Shown here piece by piece: positions 37,377 through 45,507 of a stretch of DNA of 64,000 bases (position 1 is the first letter of the stretch; each line of letters begins with the position of its first letter). The stretch is from Pseudomonas sp. PDM05 (lineage in GTDB: Bacteria > Pseudomonadota > Gammaproteobacteria > Pseudomonadales > Pseudomonadaceae), in assembly GCF_014851685.1 (NCBI RefSeq), contig NZ_JACVAC010000005.1, forward strand, positions 275,375 through 339,374, read 5' to 3'. Under the pieces are notes generated by a model. It ran no database searches. It was not told the origin of the DNA and saw only the letters and a list, made by a program, of their open reading frames with translations. The position numbers and the translations under genes were made by a program.

Positions 37377-37994
37377 ATGCTGAAAATCTGGGGTCGTAAA
37401 AATTCATCAAACGTCAGGAAAGCACTGTGGTGCGCCGAAGAACTCGGCCTGGACTATGAGTCAATCGATGCGGGTGGGGCGTTTGGTGTGGTCGACACCC
37501 CGCAGTACCGGGCGCTGAACCCCAACGGCCGGGTGCCGATGATCGAGGATGGCGACTTTGTACTGTGGGAGTCCAATACCATCGTGCGTTACCTCTGCGC
37601 CAAGCAGGGGGGGAGTTGGTATCCCAGTGATGTGAAGGCGCGCGCCAGCGCCGAGAAGTGGATGGACTGGACCACTTCCACTCTCGCCGAGCCGTTCAAG
37701 ACGGTGTTCTGGGGCATCCTGCGCACCCCGGCGGAAAAACAGAACTGGGACAGCATTCACGCCGCGCGCCAAGCCTGCATCGATGTGCTCGGCACCGTGG
37801 AAAAAGCCCTCGCCGAGCAGCCGTATCTGTCGGGCAGCGAATTCGGCATGGGTGATATTCCCCTGGGCTGCTTTATCTACGCCTGGTTCGAAATGCCTAT
37901 CGAACGGCCTGCGATGCCCAATCTAGAGGCCTGGTACCAACGCCTGCAACAGCGCCCGGCCTATCGCAAAGCGGTCATGACCGCGTTGACTTAA
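37377..37994 (+). CDS. Glutathione S-transferase
   Basis: A 205-residue cytosolic GST with an N-terminal thioredoxin fold (MLKIWGRKNSSNVRKALWCAEELG, here cited only by its start and the Ser-Ser-Asn-Val active-site loop; NPNGRVPMIEDG; ESNTIVRYLC for gamma-Glu binding) and an all-helical C-terminal domain ending in FEMPIERPAMPNLEAWYQRL. Active residue is probably Ser in KNSSNVR. Substrate unknown. Starts 43 bases after the transglutaminase-like gene and may share its transcript. Confidence 0.9.
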   Translation: MLKIWGRKNSSNVRKALWCAEELGLDYESIDAGGAFGVVDTPQYRALNPNGRVPMIEDGDFVLWESNTIVRYLCAKQGGSWYPSDVKARASAEKWMDWTTSTLAEPFKTVFWGILRTPAEKQNWDSIHAARQACIDVLGTVEKALAEQPYLSGSEFGMGDIPLGCFIYAWFEMPIERPAMPNLEAWYQRLQQRPAYRKAVMTALT

Positions 37995-38128
37995 TACTGA
38001 CTATTAATACAGGTGACTGTACTTGTGCGGCGCGGGCAGCCACCATGCCTGTCATGCGCCGCCGTTGAACTTCGTGGCGTGCGCCTTCATCTATTCTTCC
38101 TATTCCCTTCTTTGGTGCGTAATCCGAT

Positions 38129-39061
38129 ATGAGTTCCGCTCTGTCCATCCGGCAGCTAACCAAAACCTACGGCAACGGTTTCCAGGCCCTGAGTGGTATC
38201 GATCTGGACGTTGCCGAAGGTGATTTCTTCGCCTTGCTCGGCCCCAACGGTGCCGGCAAATCCACCACCATCGGCATCCTGTCGACCCTGGTCAACAAGA
38301 CCAGCGGCACAGTGAACATCTTCGGTCATGACCTGGACACATCCCCGGCCGCGCTCAAGCGTTCCATCGGCGTGGTGCCCCAGGAGTTCAACTTCAATCA
38401 GTTCGAAAAGACCTTCGACATCGTCGTGACCCAGGCCGGTTACTACGGCATCCCGGCGAAAATCGCCAAGGAACGTGCCGAGCAATACCTGACCCAACTG
38501 GGCCTGTGGGACAAGCGCGACGTCCCCTCGCGCTCGCTGTCCGGCGGCATGAAGCGGCGCCTGATGATTGCCCGCGCGCTGGTGCATGAACCGCGCCTGC
38601 TGATCCTCGATGAGCCCACCGCCGGCGTGGACATCGAACTGCGCCGCTCGATGTGGACCTTCCTCACCGAACTGAACGAGAAGGGCATCACCATCATCCT
38701 CACCACCCATTACCTGGAAGAGGCTGAGCAGCTGTGCCGCAACATCGGCATCATCGACCACGGCACCATTGTCGAGAACACCAGCATGCGTAACCTGCTG
38801 GGCCAGTTGCATGTGGAAACCTTCCTGCTCGACTTGAAGAACAATCTGTCGGTGCCGCCGCAGCTGCTCGGCTACCCGAGCCGCCTGGTCGACAGCCACA
38901 CCCTGGAAGTGCAGGTGGACAAAGCCATGGGCATCACCGCGCTGTTCACGCAGTTGGCGACCCAGAACATCGAAGTGCTGAGCCTGCGTAACAAAACCAA
39001 TCGCCTTGAGGAGTTGTTCGTGTCCCTGGTGGAGAAAAATCTGGCGAAGGTGGCGTTATGA
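38129..39061 (+). CDS. ABC-2 exporter ATP-binding protein
   Basis: A 310-residue ATPase subunit: Walker A LLGPNGAGKSTTIG, Q-loop VVPQEFNFNQFE, signature LSGGMKRRLMIARAL, Walker B LLILDEPTAGVD and H-loop LTTHYLEEAEQ. A C-terminal extension of about 80 residues is typical of ABC-2/NodI-type exporters. It overlaps the permease gene by four bases. The pair resembles PA2812-PA2811 of PAO1. Substrate unknown (drugs, lipids or polysaccharide are possible). Confidence 0.92.
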   Translation: MSSALSIRQLTKTYGNGFQALSGIDLDVAEGDFFALLGPNGAGKSTTIGILSTLVNKTSGTVNIFGHDLDTSPAALKRSIGVVPQEFNFNQFEKTFDIVVTQAGYYGIPAKIAKERAEQYLTQLGLWDKRDVPSRSLSGGMKRRLMIARALVHEPRLLILDEPTAGVDIELRRSMWTFLTELNEKGITIILTTHYLEEAEQLCRNIGIIDHGTIVENTSMRNLLGQLHVETFLLDLKNNLSVPPQLLGYPSRLVDSHTLEVQVDKAMGITALFTQLATQNIEVLSLRNKTNRLEELFVSLVEKNLAKVAL

Positions 39062-39837
39062 GTTCCGAACTGCAACCCAACCTCGTCGCGCTGCAAACCA
39101 TCATCTATCGCGAAGTGAAACGCTTTACCCGGATCTGGCCGCAGACCCTGCTACCGCCGGCGATCACCATGGTCCTGTACTTCGTGATCTTCGGTAACCT
39201 GATCGGCCGGCAGATCGGCGACATGGGTGGTTTTACCTACATGGAGTACATCGTGCCGGGGCTGATCATGATGTCGGTGATCACCAACGCCTACGGCAAC
39301 GTGGTGTCGAGTTTCTTCGGCAGCAAGTTCCAGCGTTCGATCGAGGAACTGATGGTGTCGCCGGTGTCGCCGCATACCATCCTGATCGGCTACACCGTGG
39401 GCGGCGTGCTGCGTGGCCTGATGGTCGGCGTGATCGTGACGTTGCTGTCACTGTTCTTCACCCACCTGCAGGTGCATCACCTCGGGGTCACCATTCTGGT
39501 AGTGGTGTTGACGGCGACGATCTTCTCGCTGCTGGGCTTCATCAACGCCGTGTTTGCACGCAACTTCGATGATATTTCGATCATCCCGACGTTCGTGCTG
39601 ACGCCGCTGACCTACCTGGGCGGGGTGTTCTACTCGATCACCTTGTTGCCGCCGTTCTGGCAGACCGTGTCGTTGGCCAACCCGGTGCTGCATATGGTCA
39701 ACGCGTTCCGTTACGGCATTCTGGGGGTGTCGGACATCAAGATCAGCGTGGCGATCACCTTCATGCTGGTGGCGACCGTGGTGCTGTATATCGGCTGCGC
39801 GAAGCTGCTGGTGAGCGGGCGGGGGATGCGTACCTGA
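39058..39837 (+). CDS. ABC-2 type permease
   Basis: A 259-residue inner-membrane protein with six predicted TM helices (LLPPAITMVLYFVIFGNLIG; MEYIVPGLIMMSVITNAYG; LVATVVLYIGCAKLLVSG) and the ABC-2 signature area LTPLTYLGGVFYSITLLPP. ATGA overlap with the ATPase gene indicates coupling. Together they form one exporter, probably as a dimer of each. No third subunit is seen. Confidence 0.92.
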   Translation: MSSELQPNLVALQTIIYREVKRFTRIWPQTLLPPAITMVLYFVIFGNLIGRQIGDMGGFTYMEYIVPGLIMMSVITNAYGNVVSSFFGSKFQRSIEELMVSPVSPHTILIGYTVGGVLRGLMVGVIVTLLSLFFTHLQVHHLGVTILVVVLTATIFSLLGFINAVFARNFDDISIIPTFVLTPLTYLGGVFYSITLLPPFWQTVSLANPVLHMVNAFRYGILGVSDIKISVAITFMLVATVVLYIGCAKLLVSGRGMRT

Positions 39838-39861
39838 CTCACTGACTGCATGCGGTCAGAA

Positions 39862-39954
39862 AATGTGGGAGCGGGCTTTCTCGCGAAGACGGTGTATCAG
39901 TCAAAGATGTATTCACTGACCCACCGCTTTCGCGAGCAAGCCCGCTCCCACATT
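39862..39954. repeat. REP pair (head-to-head)
   Basis: TGTGGGAGCGGGCTTTCTCG and CGAGCAAGCCCGCTCCCACA enclose ATCAGTCA/TCACTGACC half-sites. Between the convergent permease and tetR genes. Confidence 0.92.
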
Positions 39955-39971
39955 TGGTTTTCTGCAAGGCA

Positions 39972-40511
39972 TTATGGCTTTAGTGCCAACTCGATCAGCG
40001 CATGCAGCTCTTCAACCTGCAACGGCGCATCCGCAAACAGAATCCTGAACACCGTCGGCGCCGCCAGCAGGTTGATCAACCGCTCCACGCTGGGCGCCTG
40101 TTCGCCGGGATAGCGATCCACGATAACCTGCAACTGCCCGCCAATCAGCGCCACGCAATACCCCGGCGTCTGGCTGCATTGCACGTCGCGCATCATGTGG
40201 CGTCCCGGCTCTGAACTCATCTCATCCAGATACTGCTCGGCCCAGGCTTGCAGGTCGCCGCGCAGGCTGCCGGTGTTGGCCGGTTCGCTGTCCGGGCGCA
40301 GGCGTGCCAGGGCCACATCGGCCAGCAGCACCGAAAGGTCGCCCCAGCGCCGGTAGATGGTCGACGGCGTGACGCCTGCGCGCGCGGCAATCATCGGCAC
40401 GGTGACGCTGGAACGCTCATGGGCTTCCAGCAATTCGCGCACCGCCTTATGGACGGATTCTTGGACCCGGGCACTACGGCCCCCCGGGCGGAGGCCTTCT
40501 TTTATCGCCAT
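39972..40511 (-). CDS. TetR-family transcriptional regulator
   Basis: A 179-residue repressor with the TetR helix-turn-helix (VPMIAARAGVTPSTIYRRWG, about residues 36-55) and a helical ligand-binding domain ending in LLAAPTVFRILFADAPLQV. It is divergent from an MFS transporter gene across 91 bases that contain a long palindrome (40563-40595), the standard layout for a repressor of its own efflux pump. The inducer is unknown. Confidence 0.9.
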   Translation of the reverse strand: MAIKEGLRPGGRSARVQESVHKAVRELLEAHERSSVTVPMIAARAGVTPSTIYRRWGDLSVLLADVALARLRPDSEPANTGSLRGDLQAWAEQYLDEMSSEPGRHMMRDVQCSQTPGYCVALIGGQLQVIVDRYPGEQAPSVERLINLLAAPTVFRILFADAPLQVEELHALIELALKP

Positions 40512-40562
40512 GTTTGCGACCTTAACACAAAGAATTTGCTTTAAGCGCCGGCCAGTAGCACA

Positions 40563-40595
40563 CTCCGCAAAAGCAAAATATTAGCTTTAGCGGAG
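40563..40595. promoter_or_regulatory. Candidate TetR operator covering the MFS ribosome site
   Basis: CTCCGC-A-AAAGC and GCTTT-A-GCGGAG form 33 bases of near-perfect inverted repeat. The right arm GCGGAG (40590-40595) is also the ribosome-binding site for ATG 40603. A related half-site GCTTTAAGCG lies at 40538-40547. Confidence 0.65.
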
Positions 40596-40602
40596 CGTGC
40601 CC

Positions 40603-41787
40603 ATGTCCAGCAACCCTTCTAACCGTTCCAGCCTGGTGTTCCTGGCGATCACCTTGCTGACGTTTCTTGCCGCGTCCAGCGCGCCGACGCCGTTGTATCA
40701 CCTGTATCAGGAAGGCCTGCATTTTTCCGCGGGCATGCTCACGCTGATCTTTGGGGTCTATGCCATCAGCTTGCTGGCGGCGTTGTTGACCGTGGGCTCG
40801 CTGTCGGACCACCTGGGGCGCAAGCCGGTGATTTTCGCCGCGCTGGTCCTGGATATGCTGGCGATGTTGCTGTTTATCAATGAGGGCAGCGTGGCCTGGC
40901 TTATTGCTGCACGCACGTTGCAAGGTTTCGCCACTGGCATGGCCACCGCCGTGCTCGGTGCCGCGCTGCTCGACCATGATCGCCAGCAGGGGCCGCTGGT
41001 CAACAGTGTGGCGCCGTTGCTGGGCATGGCGTGCGGTGCGATGGGCAGCAGCGTGCTGGTGGAGTTCGCGCCGCTGCCGACGCAGTTGATCTACTGGACA
41101 CTGTTCGTGCTGATGCTGTTGCAGGCGCTGTACGTATGGCGTCTGCCGGAAACCGTGAGCCGCATTCCGGGAGCCTTGGCCTCGTTGCGCCCGACCTTGC
41201 ATGTGCCACCCCAGGCGCGCCGGGCCTTGTGGTTGTCGCTGCCGGTGGATGTGGCGGTGTGGGCGATGGGCGGGTTCTATCTGTCGTTGGCGCCCTCGCT
41301 GGTACGGGCAGCGACCGGGTCCACGTCCAACCTGATCGGCGGTGGGCTGGTGGCGGTGCTGACCTTGAGCGGCGCGTTGATGATCTTCAGCCTGCGCAAT
41401 CGGCCTGCCGACAAAGTCCTGCGCCTGGGGGCAAGCCTGCTGGCTGTCGGTGTGGGGCTGATCCTCACGGCGGTGCACAGTGCCAGTCTGCCGCTGTTTT
41501 TCATGGCCACGCTGGTTGCGGGCAGCGGTTTCGGCGCCGGTTTTCTTGGCGCGTTGCGCAGCGTGGTGCCCCTGGCGCTGCCCCACGAGCGAGCCGGCCT
41601 GATGTCGGCGTTTTATGTGTTGAGCTACCTGGCGTTCTGCCTGCCGTCGCTGCTGGCGGGCAACCTGATCCGCAGTTTCGGCCTGATCGCCACCACCGAT
41701 GGCTATGGCGTTGTGCTGATCCTGCTATCGCTTGGTGCCCTGGGCGGTCTGCTGGTACAGGGCTCGGTAAAACGTGCTTATAGGTAA
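40603..41787 (+). CDS. MFS transporter
   Basis: A 394-residue major-facilitator protein with 12 predicted TM helices. N-terminal SAPTPLYHLYQEGLHFSAG, loop 2-3 signature GSLSDHLGRKPVIF (the MFS motif A), AARTLQGFATGMATAVLGAAL (motif resembling efflux motif C) and RSVVPLALPHERAGLMSAFYVLSYLAF in the second half suggest a drug or metabolite efflux pump. ATG 40603 is chosen because GGAG ends eight bases before it; a GTG two codons earlier is in frame. Controlled presumably by the divergent TetR repressor. Confidence 0.9.
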   Translation: MSSNPSNRSSLVFLAITLLTFLAASSAPTPLYHLYQEGLHFSAGMLTLIFGVYAISLLAALLTVGSLSDHLGRKPVIFAALVLDMLAMLLFINEGSVAWLIAARTLQGFATGMATAVLGAALLDHDRQQGPLVNSVAPLLGMACGAMGSSVLVEFAPLPTQLIYWTLFVLMLLQALYVWRLPETVSRIPGALASLRPTLHVPPQARRALWLSLPVDVAVWAMGGFYLSLAPSLVRAATGSTSNLIGGGLVAVLTLSGALMIFSLRNRPADKVLRLGASLLAVGVGLILTAVHSASLPLFFMATLVAGSGFGAGFLGALRSVVPLALPHERAGLMSAFYVLSYLAFCLPSLLAGNLIRSFGLIATTDGYGVVLILLSLGALGGLLVQGSVKRAYR

Positions 41788-41880
41788 AACAGATAACAGT
41801 TAGAGAAATTACCCGTTATATAGATATTCGATTGGGTTCTACCATGGTCTCAACCTCATGCGAGGAAGAGGATAATTATC

Positions 41881-43029
41881 ATGACCTGCTCGAATACCAT
41901 CAGTTACAAACCCTTCAGTCACCTGGCCCGGCCACGGGAAGTGATTCGCCAGTTCACCCCCAACTGGTTTGCCGCGACCATGGGCACCGGCGTGCTGGCG
42001 CTGGCCTTGGCGCAGGTGCCGGTCAACCTGCCGGGCTTGTACGTCATCGCCGAAGGCTTGTGGTGGCTCACCATCGGCCTGTTTGTATTGTTCAGCGGAT
42101 TGTATGCGGCCCGCTGGGTGATGTTTTTCCACGAGGCGCGGCGGATCTTCGGGCACTCCACGGTTTCGATGTTCTTCGGCACCATCCCCATGGGCCTGGC
42201 GACCATTCTCAACGGTTTGCTGCTGTTCGGCTTGCCGCGCTGGGGCGGTGATGTGATACCGCTGGTCGAAGCCCTGTGGTGGCTGGACGTGGCAATGGCC
42301 CTGGCCTGTGGCGTGTTGATCCCATTCATGATGTTCACCCGCCAGGAACACAGCATCGACCAGATGACGGCCGTGTGGCTGCTGCCCGTGGTCGCTGCTG
42401 AAGTGGCCGCTGCCAGCGGTGGCCTGTTGGCGCCGCACTTGGCCGATGCCCATGGGCAACTGGTGATGCTGGTGACAGGCTACGTACTGTGGGCGTTTTC
42501 CCTGCCGGTGGCGTTCAGCATCCTGACCATCCTGATGTTGCGCATGGCCCTGCATAAACTGCCCCACGCCAATATGGCTGCGTCGAGCTGGCTGGCCCTT
42601 GGCCCGATCGGCACCGGTGCCCTGGGTATGTTGCTGCTCGGCGGCGACGCCCCGGCGATCTTTGCCGCCAACGGCATGCCCGGTGTCGGCGAGATGGCCA
42701 ACGGCCTGGGCCTGGTGGCCGGTATTACCCTGTGGGGCTTCGGTTTGTGGTGGATGCTGATCGCCGTGTTGATCACCCTGCGTTACCTGCGTGCGGGCAT
42801 CCCATTCAACCTCGGCTGGTGGGGGTTTACCTTTCCACTGGGCGTGTATGCGCTGGCCACGTTGAAGCTGGCGAGCCTGCTGCATCTGGGGTTCTTCAGT
42901 GTGTTCGGCAGTGTGCTGGTGCTGACGTTGGCGTTGATGTGGCTGATCGTCGCCAGGCGCACCGTGCAGGGCGCCTATAAAGGTGAGCTTTTTGTTTCGC
43001 CGTGTATTGCAGGACTAGGGAATAAGTAA
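41881..43029 (+). CDS. TDT-family transporter (TehA/SLAC1-like)
   Basis: A 382-residue protein with ten predicted TM helices of the tellurite-resistance/dicarboxylate (TDT) family: NWFAATMGTGVLALAL, SVSMFFGTIPMGLATILNG-type repeats and LGWWGFTFPLGVYALATLKL (the conserved pore segment). Members include TehA anion channels, C4-dicarboxylate carriers and sulfite exporters, so the substrate is open. AGAGGA stands 9 bases before ATG 41881. The 93 bases upstream hold a short A/T-rich promoter region. Confidence 0.88.
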   Translation: MTCSNTISYKPFSHLARPREVIRQFTPNWFAATMGTGVLALALAQVPVNLPGLYVIAEGLWWLTIGLFVLFSGLYAARWVMFFHEARRIFGHSTVSMFFGTIPMGLATILNGLLLFGLPRWGGDVIPLVEALWWLDVAMALACGVLIPFMMFTRQEHSIDQMTAVWLLPVVAAEVAAASGGLLAPHLADAHGQLVMLVTGYVLWAFSLPVAFSILTILMLRMALHKLPHANMAASSWLALGPIGTGALGMLLLGGDAPAIFAANGMPGVGEMANGLGLVAGITLWGFGLWWMLIAVLITLRYLRAGIPFNLGWWGFTFPLGVYALATLKLASLLHLGFFSVFGSVLVLTLALMWLIVARRTVQGAYKGELFVSPCIAGLGNK

Positions 43030-43096
43030 GCCGGATTAGGTAAAGTCGTGGCCTGAATGCTTTTACAAAAAAACAGGCCACGCAGGAACACGGACG

Positions 43097-44965
43097 ATGA
43101 GCCACCCCTCGCAATTCACCTTGCTGCGCACACGGCGCTTCCTGCCGTTTTTCATTACCCAGTTGCTGGGTGCTTTCAACGACAACATCTTCAAGCAATC
43201 GCTGATCCTCGCCATTCTCTACAAGCTGACCATCGACGGTGACCGTTCGATCTGGGTCAACCTGTGCGCGTTGCTGTTCATCCTGCCGTTCTTCCTGTTC
43301 TCGGCCCTGGCCGGGCAGTTTGGCGAGAAATTCAACAAGGACGCGTTGATCCGCGCGATCAAGATCGGCGAGATCGTGATCATGGGCGTGGGCGCCGCGG
43401 GCTTCTTGACCAACCATCTGGAATTGATGCTGCTGGCGTTGTTTGCCATGGGCACCCATTCGGCGCTGTTCGGGCCGGTGAAGTACTCGATCATGCCCCA
43501 GGCCCTGCACGAAGATGAGCTGGTGGGCGGCAACGGCCTGGTGGAGATGGGGACGTTCCTGGCGATCCTGGCCGGCACCATTGGCGCCGGGATCATGATG
43601 TCGTCGACCCATTACGCGCCGGTGGTAGCGGTGGCGATTGTCGGCGTGGCGGTGCTCGGTTACCTGGCCAGTCGCAGCATTCCGCGGGCGGCGGCGTCGA
43701 CGCCGGGGCTGCGTTTGAACTGGAATATCTTCAGTGAATCCTGGGCCACTTTGCGCCTGGGCCTGGGGCAGACACCCGCGGTGTCACGGTCCATTGTCGG
43801 CAACTCGTGGTTCTGGTTTGTCGGTGCGATCTACCTGACGCAAATCCCGGCCTACGCCAAGGAGTGGTTGTACGGCGACGAAACCGTAGTGACGCTGATC
43901 CTCACCGTGTTCTCGGTGGGTATCGCCCTCGGTTCGATGCTCTGCGAAAAACTCTCCGGGCGTAAGGTGGAAATCGGCCTGGTGCCGTTCGGTTCATTCG
44001 GCCTGACGGTGTTTGGCCTGCTGCTGTGGTGGCACTCCGGTGGCTTTGCGCAGAACGTACAGGCCAACGATTGGCTCGCGGTGTTGAGCCATGGCCAGGC
44101 GTGGTGGGTGTTGTTCGACATCCTCGGGCTGGGCGTGTTTGGCGGCTTTTATATCGTGCCGCTGTATGCGCTGATCCAGTCGCGTACTGCCGAGAACGAA
44201 CGCGCACGGGTGATCGCGGCGAACAACATTCTCAATGCGTTGTTCATGGTGGTGTCGGCGATTGTCTCGATCCTGCTGCTCAGCGTGGCCAAGCTGTCGA
44301 TTCCGGAGTTGTTCCTGGTGGTGTCGCTGCTCAACATCGCGGTGAACACCTACATCTTCAAGATCGTGCCCGAGTTCACCATGCGTTTCATGATCTGGCT
44401 GCTCAGCCATTCCATGTACCGCGTGGAGCACCGCAACCTGGAAGCGATCCCGGATGAGGGGGCGGCATTGCTGGTGTGCAACCACGTGTCGTTTGTCGAT
44501 GCGCTGTTGATTGGCGGCGCGGTGCGTCGGCCGATTCGCTTCGTCATGTACTACAAGATCTACCACTTGCCGGTGCTGAACTTTATCTTCCGCACAGCCG
44601 GAGCGATTCCGATTGCCGGGCGGCATGAGGACATTCAGATCTACGAAAAGGCCTTCACGCGGATTGCGCAGTATCTGAAGGACGGTGAGTTGGTGTGCAT
44701 CTTTCCGGAAGGCAAGTTGACGGCTGACGGCGAGATGAATGAGTTTCGCGGTGGGGTGACGCGGATTCTGGAGGAGACGCCGGTGCCGGTGATTCCGCTG
44801 GCGTTGCAGGGGTTGTGGGGGAGCTTTTTCAGTCGCGATCCGAACAAGGGCTTCTTTCACCGGATCTGGTCGCGGGTGGTGTTGGTGGCAGGTGAGCCAG
44901 TGCCAGAGCCGACGCCTGCAAGATTGCAGGAGGTGGTTGGTGGGTTGCGGGGAAGTGTCAGGTAG
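43097..44965 (+). CDS. MFS transporter fused to a PlsC-type acyltransferase
   Basis: A 622-residue two-domain membrane protein. Residues about 1-415 are a 12-TM LplT-like MFS domain (LLGAFNDNIFKQSLILA; MGTHSALFGPVKYSIMPQ). Residues about 425-620 are a PlsC/AGPAT acyltransferase with LLVCNHVSFVDALLIGG (the HX4D motif), IPIAGRHEDIQIY and CIFPEGKLTADG (the FPEG motif). The known logic is LplT flipping lysophospholipid inward for re-acylation; in E. coli the transporter and acyltransferase are separate. No acyl-ACP synthetase domain is present, so the acyl donor must come from elsewhere. Confidence 0.9.
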   Translation: MSHPSQFTLLRTRRFLPFFITQLLGAFNDNIFKQSLILAILYKLTIDGDRSIWVNLCALLFILPFFLFSALAGQFGEKFNKDALIRAIKIGEIVIMGVGAAGFLTNHLELMLLALFAMGTHSALFGPVKYSIMPQALHEDELVGGNGLVEMGTFLAILAGTIGAGIMMSSTHYAPVVAVAIVGVAVLGYLASRSIPRAAASTPGLRLNWNIFSESWATLRLGLGQTPAVSRSIVGNSWFWFVGAIYLTQIPAYAKEWLYGDETVVTLILTVFSVGIALGSMLCEKLSGRKVEIGLVPFGSFGLTVFGLLLWWHSGGFAQNVQANDWLAVLSHGQAWWVLFDILGLGVFGGFYIVPLYALIQSRTAENERARVIAANNILNALFMVVSAIVSILLLSVAKLSIPELFLVVSLLNIAVNTYIFKIVPEFTMRFMIWLLSHSMYRVEHRNLEAIPDEGAALLVCNHVSFVDALLIGGAVRRPIRFVMYYKIYHLPVLNFIFRTAGAIPIAGRHEDIQIYEKAFTRIAQYLKDGELVCIFPEGKLTADGEMNEFRGGVTRILEETPVPVIPLALQGLWGSFFSRDPNKGFFHRIWSRVVLVAGEPVPEPTPARLQEVVGGLRGSVR

Positions 44966-44988
44966 GTTTGTGTTGAAGGGGCGGGCCT

Positions 44989-45076
44989 CTTCGCGGGCAA
45001 GCCCGCTCCCACATTCGCCCGTATTCCAAAAGTGGAACGCGGTCAAATGTGGGAGCAGGCTTGCTCGCGAAAGCGG
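44989..45076. repeat. REP pair, tail-to-tail
   Basis: CGCGGGCAAGCCCGCTCCCA and TGTGGGAGCAGGCTTGCTCG face inward, the reverse of the usual pair orientation, with GTGGAACGCGGTCA between them. Between the convergent MFS-PlsC and gdx genes. Confidence 0.88.
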
Positions 45077-45083
45077 TAGTGGC

Positions 45084-45398
45084 CTAAGTGCTGATCTTGA
45101 GCCCAATGAGCCCGCAAATAATCAACGCCACACTGGCCAACCGAAACAACGCCATGGATTCGCCAAACAGGATAATCCCGGCAATCACCGTACCCACGGC
45201 GCCCACGCCGGTCCAGACTGCATAGGCGGTGCCCAGCGGCAGTTCCTTCACGGCCAGCCCCAGCAGGCCAAGGCTGATGGCCATGGCGACAATCGTCAGG
45301 GCGGTGGGCAGGGGCTTGCTGAAGCCATCGGTGTATTTCAAGCCGACGGCCCAGCCGACTTCAAACAATCCGGCAAAAAACAGAATGATCCAGGACAT
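45084..45398 (-). CDS. gdx: Guanidinium exporter Gdx (SugE, SMR family)
   Basis: A 104-residue, four-TM small multidrug resistance protein of the SugE/Gdx branch: [23 protein letters not shown] (N-terminal helix with the proton/substrate Glu in LFEVGW), [14 protein letters not shown] and [13 protein letters not shown]. Gdx proteins work as antiparallel dimers exporting guanidinium in exchange for protons. The start is supported by GAGGG six bases upstream and by the guanidine-II riboswitch in its leader. Confidence 0.95.
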   Translation of the reverse strand: MSWIILFFAGLFEVGWAVGLKYTDGFSKPLPTALTIVAMAISLGLLGLAVKELPLGTAYAVWTGVGAVGTVIAGIILFGESMALFRLASVALIICGLIGLKIST

Positions 45399-45414
45399 GC
45401 TGACCCTCTTCTAT

Positions 45415-45475
45415 ATAGACGTGGGGTCGTCCCCGGATTAGGCGCTTGAGAGCGTCACGGGGTCGTCCCCGCGAA
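45415..45475 (-). promoter_or_regulatory. Guanidine-II riboswitch (mini-ykkC) in the gdx leader
   Basis: On the minus strand two hairpins GGGG-ACGA-CCCC occur at 45459-45470 and 45423-45434, separated by a 24-base linker. Two stems capped by ACGR loops are the defining structure of the mini-ykkC class, which turns on guanidinium exporters. The second stem ends about 20 bases before the GAGGG ribosome site, consistent with translation control. Confidence 0.9.
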
Positions 45476-45507
45476 GTTCGTTAGAGTGCCGAACTGTGCC
45501 CGGCGGA

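Noticed and set aside
41864..41881. Five-codon frame directly before the TDT transporter start
   Set aside because: Too short and purine-rich; it is the Shine-Dalgarno region AGGAAGAGGA, not a credible leader peptide.
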